The notes beneath the pieces were generated by a model. That model made no database searches and was not told where the DNA came from. It was given only the letters and a program-made list of their open reading frames with translations. 64,000 nt of DNA from Panorpa germanica. Lineage: Eukaryota > Arthropoda > Insecta > Mecoptera > Panorpidae. The stretch is taken from the NCBI GenBank assembly GCA_963678705.1, contig OY783219.1:1178001-1242000 (forward strand), written 5' to 3'. Each line of letters opens with the position of its first letter. The stretch's first letter is position 1. A program made the translations under genes and the position numbers. Positions 24,551 to 35,366 of this stretch are shown here, one piece after another.

Positions 24551-24898
24551 TAAATTCTACTGCATTATGACAGATTGTCATATTTTAGTGGTTGTAATAT
24601 AGTACAGTTTTTCTAAATTTATTATTTTTAATTTAACACATTGGACCTTGTAAGGTTGTTAAAAATCAAAGAAAACTTTAAAAAATTAATTAAATTAAAA
24701 ATGGTACTGTGAATGACTATTGCCATATGCTAAACAATTTAAATTAAATACAAAATACAAATTAAAATAAAGCAGTGAGTGGCAATGATACTTAAGGGCA
24801 TTCAAAAAAAAAGAAATTAATTAGATACATTGATAAAGTCAATAAGGCTCTTATGGTTTTCTCTGTGAGATGAGTACTTCGAGCATTATAGAATAGTA

Positions 24899-24972
24899 CT
24901 AGCTTTTACCCCCGTCGCAAGCGGCGTCTGTCTTTTGTGTGTGGCTTTAATTTCATGTCAAATTTAAATTCC
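24899..24972 (-). mobile_element. Helitron A-type 3' end, 74-bp remnant
   Basis: Reads on the minus strand to a hairpin (CGCCGC/GCGACG, one stem mismatch), GGGGGTAAAAG and CTAG at 24899. Only the last 74 bp of a unit is present, directly after a B-type unit. The same truncated A end closes the plus-strand array at 34603-34676. Confidence 0.75.
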
Positions 24973-25728
24973 ATAGAGTTTACCCCCGTCGCAATGCGCC
25001 ATCTTTTTTGCGTGTATGATTTGAATCCAATAAAATAATTCGTAATTACATTTCATATTTAATTCTATTTTTAAATTGAAATAATAAATAAACTCGCGCA
25101 CAACACATTGACACATATAAATTGACTAAAAAAATAATTTTTTTTTATCAAAATAAAAAATATTTTCAATTTATGCGTTATTTGACCAACTTTTTTTCAA
25201 AATTTTGGATTTTTTTTTTCGATTCGTAAATAAGTTACCAGGGTTAGCCTATATACAAAATTTCAACTTTCTAGCACAATTTTTACTCTCGGCAAATACT
25301 GCCCCCCGTGCCCCCAAACAAAATTTTGAAATTTTAAATTTTTTTTTATTAATAATATACTTAATTATTCTAGAATCCAGAATATGAACTTTCTCAAAAG
25401 TTCCCTACCGGGCCCCCGAATTTCTTGAACCCCCCTTTTTCAATTTTTGAATTTTTAATTTTTGAGAAATGTCAGCAATAAATAGCTTAATACACATGCA
25501 AAATTTCAACTTTCTATCTTTTACGAATTAAAACAGCAAAAAAGGGCTCACTTTTTTTCCAGTTTTTCCAAAATTATGGGTTTCCAGGAAATTCAGGGAA
25601 AAATCCGGGGACGCCAAAGTTCTTAGAATTTTTTTCTCTACGAAATAGGCAATTTTCAAAAACTTCCCTGGAGCCGTTTTCGAGATGCCATACAAAATTC
25701 GAACCAAACATATAAACATATAAGAAAA
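24973..25728 (-). mobile_element. Non-autonomous Helitron, B-type end
   Basis: Full-length unit of 756 bp on the minus strand. The 5' part (25728 downward) has CTTATATGTTTATATGTTTGG and the GCCATACAAAATTC block; G-rich segments lie in the middle; the 3' hairpin ends near 24980. Its terminal CTAG is changed to CTATG. Used here as the uninterrupted reference for the split copy at 25978-26070 plus 34677-35366. Confidence 0.8.
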
Positions 25729-25977
25729 CTAGCTTTTACCCCCGTCGCAAGCGACGTCTGTTTTTTGGGTGTGGCTTGAATTTCATGTCAAAGGCTCACT
25801 TTTTTTCCATTTTTTCCCAAATTACGGGTTTCCAGGAAATTCAGGGAAAAATCCGGGGACGCCAAAAGTCTTAGAACTTTTTTCTCTACGAAATAGGCAA
25901 TTTTTAAAAACATTCACAGAGCCGTTTTCGCGCTGCCATACAATATTTACTACCAAACATATAAGAATATAAGATCC
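25729..25977 (-). mobile_element. Non-autonomous Helitron, A-type end, internally deleted
   Basis: Only 249 bp: the CTAG end and hairpin at 25729-25760 are joined almost directly to the 5' third of the unit (tail near 25977). Both termini remain, so this is a minimal derivative. Its 5' border, AGATCC before the next CTAG, is the same junction that recurs in the plus-strand array. Confidence 0.8.
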
Positions 25978-26070
25978 CTAGAGTTTACCCCCGTTGCAAT
26001 GCGACGTCTTTTTGGCGTGTATCATTTGAATCCAATAAAATAATTCGTAATTACATTTCATATTTAATTA
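25978..26070 (-). mobile_element. Split Helitron, 3' part (B-type)
   Basis: CTAG at 25978, hairpin CGTTGCAATGCGACG, then body sequence to ATATTTAATTA at 26070, where it is cut by the plus-strand array. The remainder resumes at 34677. Joined ends match the reference unit at 24973-25728 with one C-to-A change and no gain or loss. Confidence 0.85.
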
Positions 26071-26906
26071 TCCTATATTATAATGTTCCAAGTGTTTATT
26101 TATCTTATATTATAATGTTCCAAGTGTTTATTTATATTCTTATATGTTTATATGTTTATATGTTTGGTTCGAATTTTGTATGGCATCTCGAAAACAGCTC
26201 CAGGGAAGTTTTTGAAAATTGCCTATTTCGTAGAGAAAAAAATTCTAAGACTTTTGGCGTCCCCGGATTTTTCCCTGAATTTCCTGGAAACCCGATATTT
26301 TGAAGAAACTGGAAAAAAAGTGAGCCCTTTTTTGCTGTATTACTTTGAGTTGGTAAGAGATAGAAAGTTGATATTTTGCATCTGTATTAAGGTAATCAAT
26401 GCTGACATTTCTCAAAAATTAGAAATTCAAAAATTGAAAAAGGGGGGGTTGAAGAAATTCGGGGGCCCGGTAGGGAACTTTGGAGAAAGTTCATATTCTG
26501 GATTCTAGAATAATTAAGTATATTATTAATAAAAAAAAATTCAAAATTTCAAAATTTTATTGGGGGGCACGGGGGCAGTATTTGCCGAGAGTAAAAATTG
26601 TGCTAGAAAGTTGAAATTTTGTATATAGGCTAACCTTGGTAACTTATTTACGAATCGAAAAAAAAAATCCCAAATTTTGAAAAAAAGTTGGTCAAATAAC
26701 ACATAAATTGAAAATATTTGTTATTTTCATTAAAAAAATATATTTTTTTAGTCAATTTATATGTGTGAATGTATATGTGCGAGTTTATTTATTATTTCAA
26801 TTTAAAAATAGAACAGTAAAATATGAAATTTAATTACGAATTATTTTATTGGATTCAAATGATACACGCCAAAAAGACGTCGCATCGCGACGGGGGTAAA
26901 CTCAAG
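26071..26906 (+). mobile_element. Helitron array unit 1, B-type end
   Basis: First unit of the plus-strand array. It starts TCCTATATTATAATG immediately after an A, the expected Helitron 5' terminus and target base; this start motif is repeated once about 31 bp further on. Ends with the hairpin and CTCAAG, a variant of CTCTAG. Confidence 0.85.
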
Positions 26907-27703
26907 TATATTATAATGTCCCAAGTGTATATTTATATTCTTATATGTTTATGTGTTTATATGTTTGGTTCGAATTTTGTATAGCATCTTAAAAACGGCT
27001 CCAGGGAAGTTTTTAAAAATTTTCTATTTCGTAGAGAAAAAAATTCTAAGACTTTTGGCGTCCCCGGATTTTTTCCTGAATTTTCTGGAAACCCGTAATT
27101 TTGGAAAAACTGGGAAAAAAGTGATCCCTTTTTTGCTGTGTTACTTTTAATTCGTAAAGATAGAAAGTTGAAATTTTGCATGTGTATTAAGGTATTCAAT
27201 GCTGACAATTCTCAAAAATTAGAAATTCAAAAAGTGAAAAAGGGTGGGTTAAAGAAATTCGGGGGCACGGTAGGGAACTTTGGAGAAAGTTAATATTCTA
27301 TATTCTAGAATAATTAAGTATATTATTAATAAAAAAAAAATTTAAAATTTCAAAATTTTATTGAAGGGCACGGGGGCACTATTTGCCGAGAGTAAAAATT
27401 GTGCTAGAAAGTTGAAATTTTGTATATAGGCTAACCTTGGTAACTTATTTACGAATCGAAAAAAATCCCAAATTTTGAAAAAAAGTTGTTCAAATAACGC
27501 ATAAATTCAAAATATTTCTTATTTTGATATAAAAAATGTATTTTCTTAGTCAGTTTGTATGAAAAATTAATTGTTATTAAATGTAAAATCAATATAGGAC
27601 GAGTTTATTTATTATTTCAATTTAAAAATGGAATTAAATTTTGACATGAAATTCAAGCCACTCACAAAAAACAGACGTCGCTTGCGACGGGGGTAATAGC
27701 TAG
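26907..27703 (+). mobile_element. Helitron array unit 2, A-type end
   Basis: Starts TATATTATAATGTCCC directly after the preceding end; closes with hairpin CGTCGCTTGCGACG and TAGCTAG. Confidence 0.83.
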
Positions 27704-28565
27704 TCCTATATTATAATGTTCCAACTGTTTGTTTATATTCTTATATTCTTATCCTATATTATAATGTTCCAACTGTATGTTTATTTTCTTATATTCTTAT
27801 ATTCTTATATTCTTATATTCTTATGATCTTATATGTTTGGTACTGAATTTTGTATGGCAGCGCGAAAACGGCTCCAGGGAAGTTTTTAAAAATTTCCTAT
27901 TTCGTAGAGAAAAAAATTCTAAGACTTTTGGCGTCCTCGGATTTTTCCCTGAATTTCCTGGAAACCCGTAATTTTGGAAAAACTGGAAAAAAAGTGAACC
28001 CTTTTTTGCTGTATTACTTTTAATTCGTAAAGGATAGAAAGTTGAAATTTTAAATGAGTATTAAGGTATTCAATTCTGACATTTCTCAAAAATTAGAAAT
28101 TCAAAAAGTGAAAAAGGGGGGGTTGAAGAAATTCGGGGGCCCGGTAGGGAACTTTCGAGAAAGTTCATATTCTGGATTCTAGAATAATTATGTATATTAT
28201 TAATAAAAAAAAATTCAAAATTCCAAAATTTCATTTGGGGGCACGGGGGCAGTATTTGTCGAGAGTAAAAATTGTGCCAGAAAGTTGAAATTTTGTATCT
28301 AGGCTAATCTTGGTAACTTATTTACGAATCGAAAAAAAAAATCCCAAATTTTGAAAAAAAGTTGGTCAAATAACGCATAAATTGAAAATATTTTTTATTT
28401 TGATAAAAAAAATATTTTTTTTAGTCAATTTATATGTGTGGCGAGTTTATTTATTATTTCAATTTAAAAATAGAATTAAATATGAAATGTAATTACGAAT
28501 TATTTTATTGGATTCAAATCATACACGACAAAAGGACGTCGCATTGCGACGGGGGTAAACTCTAG
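27704..28565 (+). mobile_element. Helitron array unit 3, B-type end
   Basis: Starts TCCTATATTATAATG; the start motif recurs about 47 bp later, with an expanded ATATTCTT tract between and after. Longest unit at 862 bp; ends CTCTAG. Confidence 0.83.
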
Positions 28566-29343
28566 GGATCTTATATTCTTATATGTTTGGTAGAAAATTT
28601 TGTATGGCAGCGCGAAAACGGCTTCGTCAATGTTTTTGAAAATTGCCTGTTTCGTAGAGAAAATTTTTGTAAGACTTTTGGCGTCCCCGGATTTTCCCTG
28701 AATTTCCTGGAAACCCGTAATTTTGGAAAAACTGGAAAAAAAGTGAGCCTTTTTTGCTGTATTACTTTTAATTCGTAAAAGACAGAAAGTTGAAATTTTG
28801 CATGTGTATTAAGGTATTTTATGCTGACATTTCGCAAAAATTAGAAATTCATAAATTGAAAAAGGGGGGGGTTGAAGAAATTCGGGGGCCCGGTAGAAAA
28901 CTTTGGAGAAAGTTCATATTCTAGATTCTAGAATAATTAAGTGTATTATTAATAAAAGAAAAATTCAAAATTTTATTTGGGGGCACGGGGGGCAGTAATT
29001 TCCGAGTGTAAAAATTGTGCTAGAAAGTTGAAATTTTGTATATAGGCTAACCGTGGTAACTTATTTATTAATCGAAACAAAATCCCTAATTTTAAAAAAA
29101 AGTTGGTCAAATAACGCATGAATTGAAAATATTTTTTATTTTGATATAAAAAATATATTTCCTTAGTCAGTTTAAATGAAAAATTAATTGTTATATAAAA
29201 AATATATTTCCTTTGTCAGTTTGAATGAAAAATTAATTGTTATAATATGTAAAATTAATATAGGACGAATTTATTTATTATTTCAGTTTAAAAATGGACG
29301 CACACAAAAAACAGACGTCGCTTGCGACGGGGGTAAAAGCTAG
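28566..29343 (+). mobile_element. Helitron array unit 4, A-type end
   Basis: Begins GGATCTTATATTC, a shortened 5' end. A segment of about 45 bp near 29140-29240 (ATATATTTCCTTAGTCAG) is duplicated inside the unit. Ends AAAAGCTAG. Confidence 0.82.
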
Positions 29344-30168
29344 TATATTATAATGTCCCAGGTGTATATTTATATTCTTATGATCTTATATTCTTATTTT
29401 CTTATATTCTTATATGTTTATATGTTTGGTTCAAATTTTGTATGGCATCTCGAAAACGGCTCCAGGGAAGTTTTTGAAAATTTTCTATTTAGTAGAGAAA
29501 AAAATTCTAAGACTTTTGGCGTCCGCGGATTTTTCCCTGAATTTCCTGGAAACCCGTTATTTTGGAAAAACTGGAAAAAAAGTGATCCCTTTTTTGCTGT
29601 ATTACTTTCAAGTCGTAAAAGATAGAAAGTTGAAATTTTGCATGTGTATTAAGCTATTTAATGCTGACATTTCTCAAAAATTAGAAACTCAAAAATTGAA
29701 AAAGGGGGGGTTGAAGAAATTCGGGGGCCCGGTAATGAACTTTGGAAAAAGTTCATATTCTGGATTCTAGAATAATTAAGTAAATTATTAATAAAAAAAA
29801 ATTCAAAATTTCAAAATTTTATTGGGGGGCACGGGGGGCCGTATTTGCCGAGAGTAAAAATTGTGCTAGAAAGTTGAAATTTTGTATATAGGCTAACCTT
29901 GGTAACTTATTTACGAATCGAAAAAAAAAATTCCAAATTTTAAAAAAAAAGTTGGTCAAATAACGCATAAATTAAAAATATTTTTTATTTTGATAAAAAA
30001 ATAATATTTTTTTAGTCAATTTATATGTGTGTATATGTGCGCGAGTTTATTTATTATTTCAATTTAAAAATAGAACAGTTAAATATGAAATTTAATTACG
30101 AATTATTTTATTGGATTCAAATGATACACGCCAAAAAGACGTCGCATTGCGACAGGGGTAAACTCAAG
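29344..30168 (+). mobile_element. Helitron array unit 5, B-type end
   Basis: Starts TATATTATAATGTCCC; ends with hairpin CGTCGCATTGCGAC and CTCAAG. Confidence 0.83.
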
Positions 30169-30949
30169 TATATTATAATGTCCCAAGTGTATATTTATAT
30201 TCTTATATGTTTGTGTTTATATGTTTGGTTCAAATTTTGTATGGCATCTCGAAAACGGCTCCAGGGAAGTTTTCAAAAATTTCCTATTTCGTAGAGAAAA
30301 GAATTCTAAGACTTTTGGCGTCCCAGGATTTTTCCCTGAATTTCCTGGAAACCCGTAATTTTGGAAAAACTGGAAAAAAAGTGATCCCTTTTTTGCTGTA
30401 TTACTTTTAATTCGTATAAGATAGAAAGTTGAAATTTTGCATGTGTTTTAAGGTCAATGCTGACATTTCTCAAAAACTAGAAATTCAAAAATTTAAAAAG
30501 GGGAGGTTAAAGAAATTCGGGGGCCCGGTAGGGAACTTTGGAGAAAATTCATTTTCTGGATTCTAGAATAATTAAGTATATTATTAATAAAAAAAAAATT
30601 CAAAATTTTAAAATTTTATTGGGGGCACGGGGGCAGTATTTGCCGAGAATAAAAATTGTGCTAGAAATTTGAAATTTTGTATATAGCCTAACCTTGGCAA
30701 CTTATTTACGAATCGAAAATAAAATTCCAAATTTTGAAAAAAAGTTGTCGCATAAATTCAAAATATTTTTTATTTTGATATAAAAAATGTATTTTCTTAG
30801 TCAGTTTGTATGAAAAATTAATTGTTATTAAATGTTAAATCAATATAGGACGAGTTTATTTATTATTTCAATTTAAAAATTAAATTTTGACTTGAAATTC
30901 AAGCCACTCACAAAAAACAAACGTCGCTTGCGACGGGGGTAAAAGCTAG
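30169..30949 (+). mobile_element. Helitron array unit 6, A-type end
   Basis: Starts TATATTATAATGTCCC; ends AAAAGCTAG at 30949. Confidence 0.83.
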
Positions 30950-31697
30950 TATGTTTATATTCTTATATGTTTGGTACTGAATTTTGTATGGCAGCGCGAA
31001 AACGGCTCCAGGGAAGTATTTAAAAATTTCCTATTTCGTAGAGAAAAAAATTCTAAGACTTTTGGCGTCCCCGGATTTTTCCCTGAATTTCCTGGAAACC
31101 CGTAATTTTGGAAAAACTGGAAAAAAAGATAGAAAGATAAAATTTGAAAAAGATAGAAAGTTGAAATTTTGCATGTGTATTAAGCTATTTAATGCTGACA
31201 TTTCTCAAGAATTAGAATTTCAAAAATAGAAAAAGGGGGGGTTGAAGAAATTCGGGGGCCCGGTAGGGAACTTTGGAGAAAGTTCATATTCTGGATTGTA
31301 GAATAACTAAGTATATTATTAATAAAAAAAAATTCAAAATTTCAAAATTTTATTTGGGGGCACGGGGGCAGTATTTTCCGAGAGTAAAAATTGTGCTAGA
31401 AAGTTGAAATTTTGTATATAGGCTAACCTTGGTAACTTATTTACGAATCGAAAAAAAAACTCCCAAATTTAAAAAAAAAATTGGTCTAATAACGCATAAA
31501 TTGAAAATATTTTTTATTTTGATAAAAAAATAATATATTTTTAGTCAATTTATATGTGTGTATATGTGCGCGAGTTTATTTATTATTTCAATTTAAAAAT
31601 AGAACAGTTAAATATGAAATTTAATTACGAATTATTTTATTGGATTTAAATGATACACGCCAAAAAGACGTCGCATTGCGACGGGGGTAAACTCGAG
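30950..31697 (+). mobile_element. Helitron array unit 7, B-type end
   Basis: Short 5' end (TATGTTTATATTC); a small internal loss around 31130; ends CTCGAG, a third variant of the B terminus. Confidence 0.82.
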
Positions 31698-32414
31698 TAT
31701 ATTATAATGTCCCAAGTGTATATTTATATTCTTATATGTTTATGTGTTTATATATGTTTGATTCGAATTTTGTATGGCATCTCGAAAACCCTTATTTATT
31801 TTATTCGCATCTATTTAACCCCTCGAGAGCCCTTTTCTGCTGTATTACTTTTAATTTGTAAGAGATAGAAAGTTGAAATTTTGCATGTGTATTAAGGTAT
31901 TCAATGCTGACAATTCACAAAAATTAAAAATTCAAAAAGTGAAAAAGGAGGGGTTAAATAAATTCGGGGGCCCGGTAGAGAACTTTGGAGAAAGTTCATA
32001 TTCTGGATTCTAGAATAATGTTAAGTATATTATTAATAAAAAAAATTTCAAAATATCAAAATTTTATTGGGGGGCACGGGGGCAGTATTTGCCGAGAGTA
32101 AAAATTGTGCTAGAAAGTTGAAATTTTGTATATAGGCTAACCTTGGTAACTTATTTACGAATCGAAAAAAAGATCCCAAATTTTGAAAAAAAGTTGTTCA
32201 AATAACGCATAAGTTCAAAATATTTTTTATTTTGATATAAAAAATGTATTTTCTTAGTCAGTTTGTATGAAAAATTAATTGTTATTATTAAATGTAAAAT
32301 CAATATAGGACGAGTTTATTTATTATTTCAATTTAAAAATGGAATTAAATTTTGACATGAATATCAAGCCACTCACAAAAAACAGACGTCGCTTGCGACG
32401 GGGGTAAAAGCTAG
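31698..32414 (+). mobile_element. Helitron array unit 8, A-type end
   Basis: Starts TATATTATAATGTCCC. The usual block after ATCTCGAAAAC is replaced by unrelated sequence (about 31790-31830). Ends AAAAGCTAG. Confidence 0.82.
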
Positions 32415-33138
32415 TATTCTTATATGTTCATATGTTTGGTTCGAATTTTGTATGGCATCTCGAAAACGGCTCCAGGGAAGTTTTTAAAAATTTCCTATTT
32501 CGTAGAGAAAAAAATTCTAAGACTTTTGGCGTCCCCGAATTTTTCCCTGAATTTCCTGGAAACCCGTAATTTTGGAAAAACTGGAAAAAAAGTGAACCCT
32601 TTTTTGCTGTATTACTTTTAATTCGTAAAAGATAGAAAGTTGAAATTTTGCATGTGTATTAAGGTATTCAATTCTGACATTTCTCAAAAATTAGAAATTC
32701 GAAAAGTGAAAAAGGGGGGGTTGAAGAAATTCGGGGGCCCGGTAGGGAACTTTGGAGAAAGTTCATATTCTGGATTCTAGAATAATTATGTATATTATTA
32801 ATAAAAAAAAATTCAAAATTCCAAAATTTTATTTGGGGGCACGGGGGCAGTATTTGTCGAGAGTAAAAATTGTGCCAGAAAGTTGAAATTTTGTATATAG
32901 GCTAATCTTGGTAACTTATTTATGAATCGAAAAAAAAAAACCCAAATTTTGAAAAAAATTAGTCAAATAACGCATAGATTGAAAATATTTTTTATTTTGA
33001 TAAAAAAAATATATTTTTTAGTCAATTTATATGTGTGGCGAGTTTATTTATTATTTCAATTTAAAAATAGAATTAAATATGAAATGTAATTACGAATTAT
33101 TTTATTGGATTCAAATCATACACGGGGGTAAACTCTAG
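32415..33138 (+). mobile_element. Helitron array unit 9, B-type end lacking its hairpin
   Basis: The 3' end reads ATACACGGGGGTAAACTCTAG: the CGTCGC/GCGACG hairpin is deleted while CTAG remains. Units 9 and 10 share this loss. Confidence 0.84.
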
Positions 33139-33852
33139 GGATCTTATATTCTTATATGTTTGGTAGTAAATTTTGTATGGCAGCGCGAAAACGGCTTCGT
33201 CAATGTTTTTGAAAATTGCCTGTTTCGTAGAGAAATTTTTTTTAAGACTTTTGGCGTCCCCGGATTTTGCCTGAATTTCCTGGAAACCCGTAATTTTGGA
33301 AAAACTGGAAAAAAAGTGAGCCTTTTTTGCTGTATTATTTTTAATTCGTAAAAGATAGAAAGTTGAAATTTTGCATGTGTATTAAGGTATTTTATGCTGA
33401 CATTTCGCAAAAATTAGAAATTGAAAAAGGGGGGTTGAAGAAATTCGGGGGCCCGGTAGGGAACTTTGGAGAAAGTTCATATTCTGGATTCTAGAATAAT
33501 TAAGTATATTATTAATAAAAAAAAATTCAAAATTCCAAAATTTTATTTGGGGGCACGGGGGCAGTATTTGTCGAGAGTAAAAATTGTGCCAGAAAGTTGA
33601 AATTTTGTATATAGGCTAATCTTGGTAACTTATTTATGAATCGAAAAAAAAAAACCCAAATTTTGAAAAAAATTAGTCAAATAACGCATAGATTGAAAAT
33701 ATTTTTTATTTTGATAAAAAAAATATATTTTTTAGTCAATTTATATGTGTGGCGAGTTTATTTATTATTTCAATTTAAAAATAGAATTAAATATGAAATG
33801 TAATTACGAATTATTTTATTGGATTCAAATCATACACGGGGGTAAACTCTAG
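33139..33852 (+). mobile_element. Helitron array unit 10, B-type end lacking its hairpin
   Basis: 714 bp. Its right half matches unit 9 and its left half matches unit 11, so the region carries a recent 714-bp tandem duplication. Hairpin missing as in unit 9. Confidence 0.86.
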
Positions 33853-34602
33853 GGATCTTATATTCTTATATGTTTGGTAGTAAATTTTGTATGGCAGCGC
33901 GAAAACGGCTTCGTCAATGTTTTTGAAAATTGCCTGTTTCGTAGAGAAATTTTTTTTAAGACTTTTGGCGTCCCCGGATTTTGCCTGAATTTCCTGGAAA
34001 CCCGTAATTTTGGAAAAACTGGAAAAAAAGTGAGCCTTTTTTGCTGTATTATTTTTAATTCGTAAAAGATAGAAAGTTGAAATTTTGCATGTGTATTAAG
34101 GTATTTTATGCTGACATTTCGCAAAAATTAGAAATTGAAAAAGGGGGGTTGAAGAAATTCGGGGGCCCGGTAGGGAACTTTGGAGAAAGTTCATATTCTG
34201 GATTCTAGAATAATTAAGTATATTATTAATAAAAAAAAATTCAAAATTCCAAAATTTTATTTGGGGGCACGGGGGCAGTATTTGCCGAGAGTAAAAATTG
34301 TGCCAGAAAGTTGAAATTTTGTATATAGGCTAATCTTGGTAACTTATTTACGAATTGAAAAAAAAAATCCCAAATTTTGAAAAAAAGTTGGTCAAATATT
34401 GCATAAATTGAAAACATTTTTTATTTTGTTAAAAAAAATATTTTTTTTTAGTCAATTTATATATCATGTATATGTGCGCGAGTTTATTTATTATTTCAAT
34501 TTAAACATAGAATTAAATATGAAATGTAATTACGAATTATTTTATTGGTTTCAAATCATACAAGCCAAAAAGACTTCGCTTTGCGACGGGGGTAAACGTT
34601 AC
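33853..34602 (+). mobile_element. Helitron array unit 11, B-type, degenerate end
   Basis: Left half appears identical to unit 10; right half differs. Hairpin present (TCGCTTTGCGA) but the terminal CTAG is lost (AAACGTTACTGG). Confidence 0.82.
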
Positions 34603-34676
34603 TGGAATTTAAATTTTTACATGAAGTTCAAGCCACACATAAAAGACACGTCGCTTGCGACGGGGGTAAAAGCTAG
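34603..34676 (+). mobile_element. Closing A-type end of the Helitron array
   Basis: About 74 bp ending in hairpin CGTCGCTTGCGACG, GGGGTAAAAG and CTAG at 34676, followed by T. The closing piece has the same structure as 24899-24972 on the minus strand. Confidence 0.8.
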
Positions 34677-35366
34677 TATTTTTAAATTGAAATAATAAAT
34701 AAACTCGCGCACAAATACATTAACACATATAAATTTACTAAAAAAATATATTTTTTTCATCAAAATAAAAAATATTTTCAATTTATGCGTTATTTGACAA
34801 ACTTTTTTTCAAAATTTGGGGTTTTTTTTTTTGATTCGTAAATAAGTTACCAAGGTTAGCCTATATACAAAATTTCAACTTTCTAGCACAATTTTTACTC
34901 TCGGCAAATACTGCCCCCGTGCCCCCAAATAAAATTTTGAAATTTTGAATTTTTTTTTATTAATAATATACTTAATTATTCTAGAATCCAGAACATGAAG
35001 TTTCTCCAAAGATCCCTACCGGGCCCCCGAATTTCTTCAACCCCCCCCTTTTTCAATTTTTGAATTTCTAATTTTTGAGAAATGTCAGCATTGAATACCT
35101 TAATACACATGCAAAATTTCAACTTTCTATCTTTTACAAATTAAAAGTTATACAGCAAAAAGTAAAAATTTTTTTTTTGTTTTTCCAAAATTACGGGTTT
35201 CCAGGAAATTCAGGGGAAAATTCGGGGACGCCAAAAGTCTTAGAATTTTTTTCTCTACGAAATAGGAAATTTTTAAAAACTTCCCTGGAGCCGTTTTCGA
35301 GATGCCATACAAAATTTGAACCAAACATATAAGAAAACAAATATACACCTGGGACATTATAATATA
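34677..35366 (-). mobile_element. Split Helitron, 5' part
   Basis: Continuation of the unit cut at 26070: resumes TATTTTTAAATTGAAAT and runs to the 5' end near 35366, which reads TATATTATAATGTCCC on the minus strand, next to the CTAG of the long Helitron. Confidence 0.84.

Larger units (their letters stand above)
23131..24791. mobile_element. TIR element, family A (copy 1), holding two other elements
   Basis: Inverted ends: left GCCTTCTTCCCACTCAATG; right GTGAGTGGCAATGATAC followed by TTAA. The same family stands uninterrupted and inverted at 61644-62126, where both ends are flanked by TTAA, suggesting a piggyBac-like MITE. Two family-B elements (23371-23626 and 23697-24550) are inserted into this copy; removing them restores approximate colinearity with the other copy. 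No coding capacity. Confidence 0.75.
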
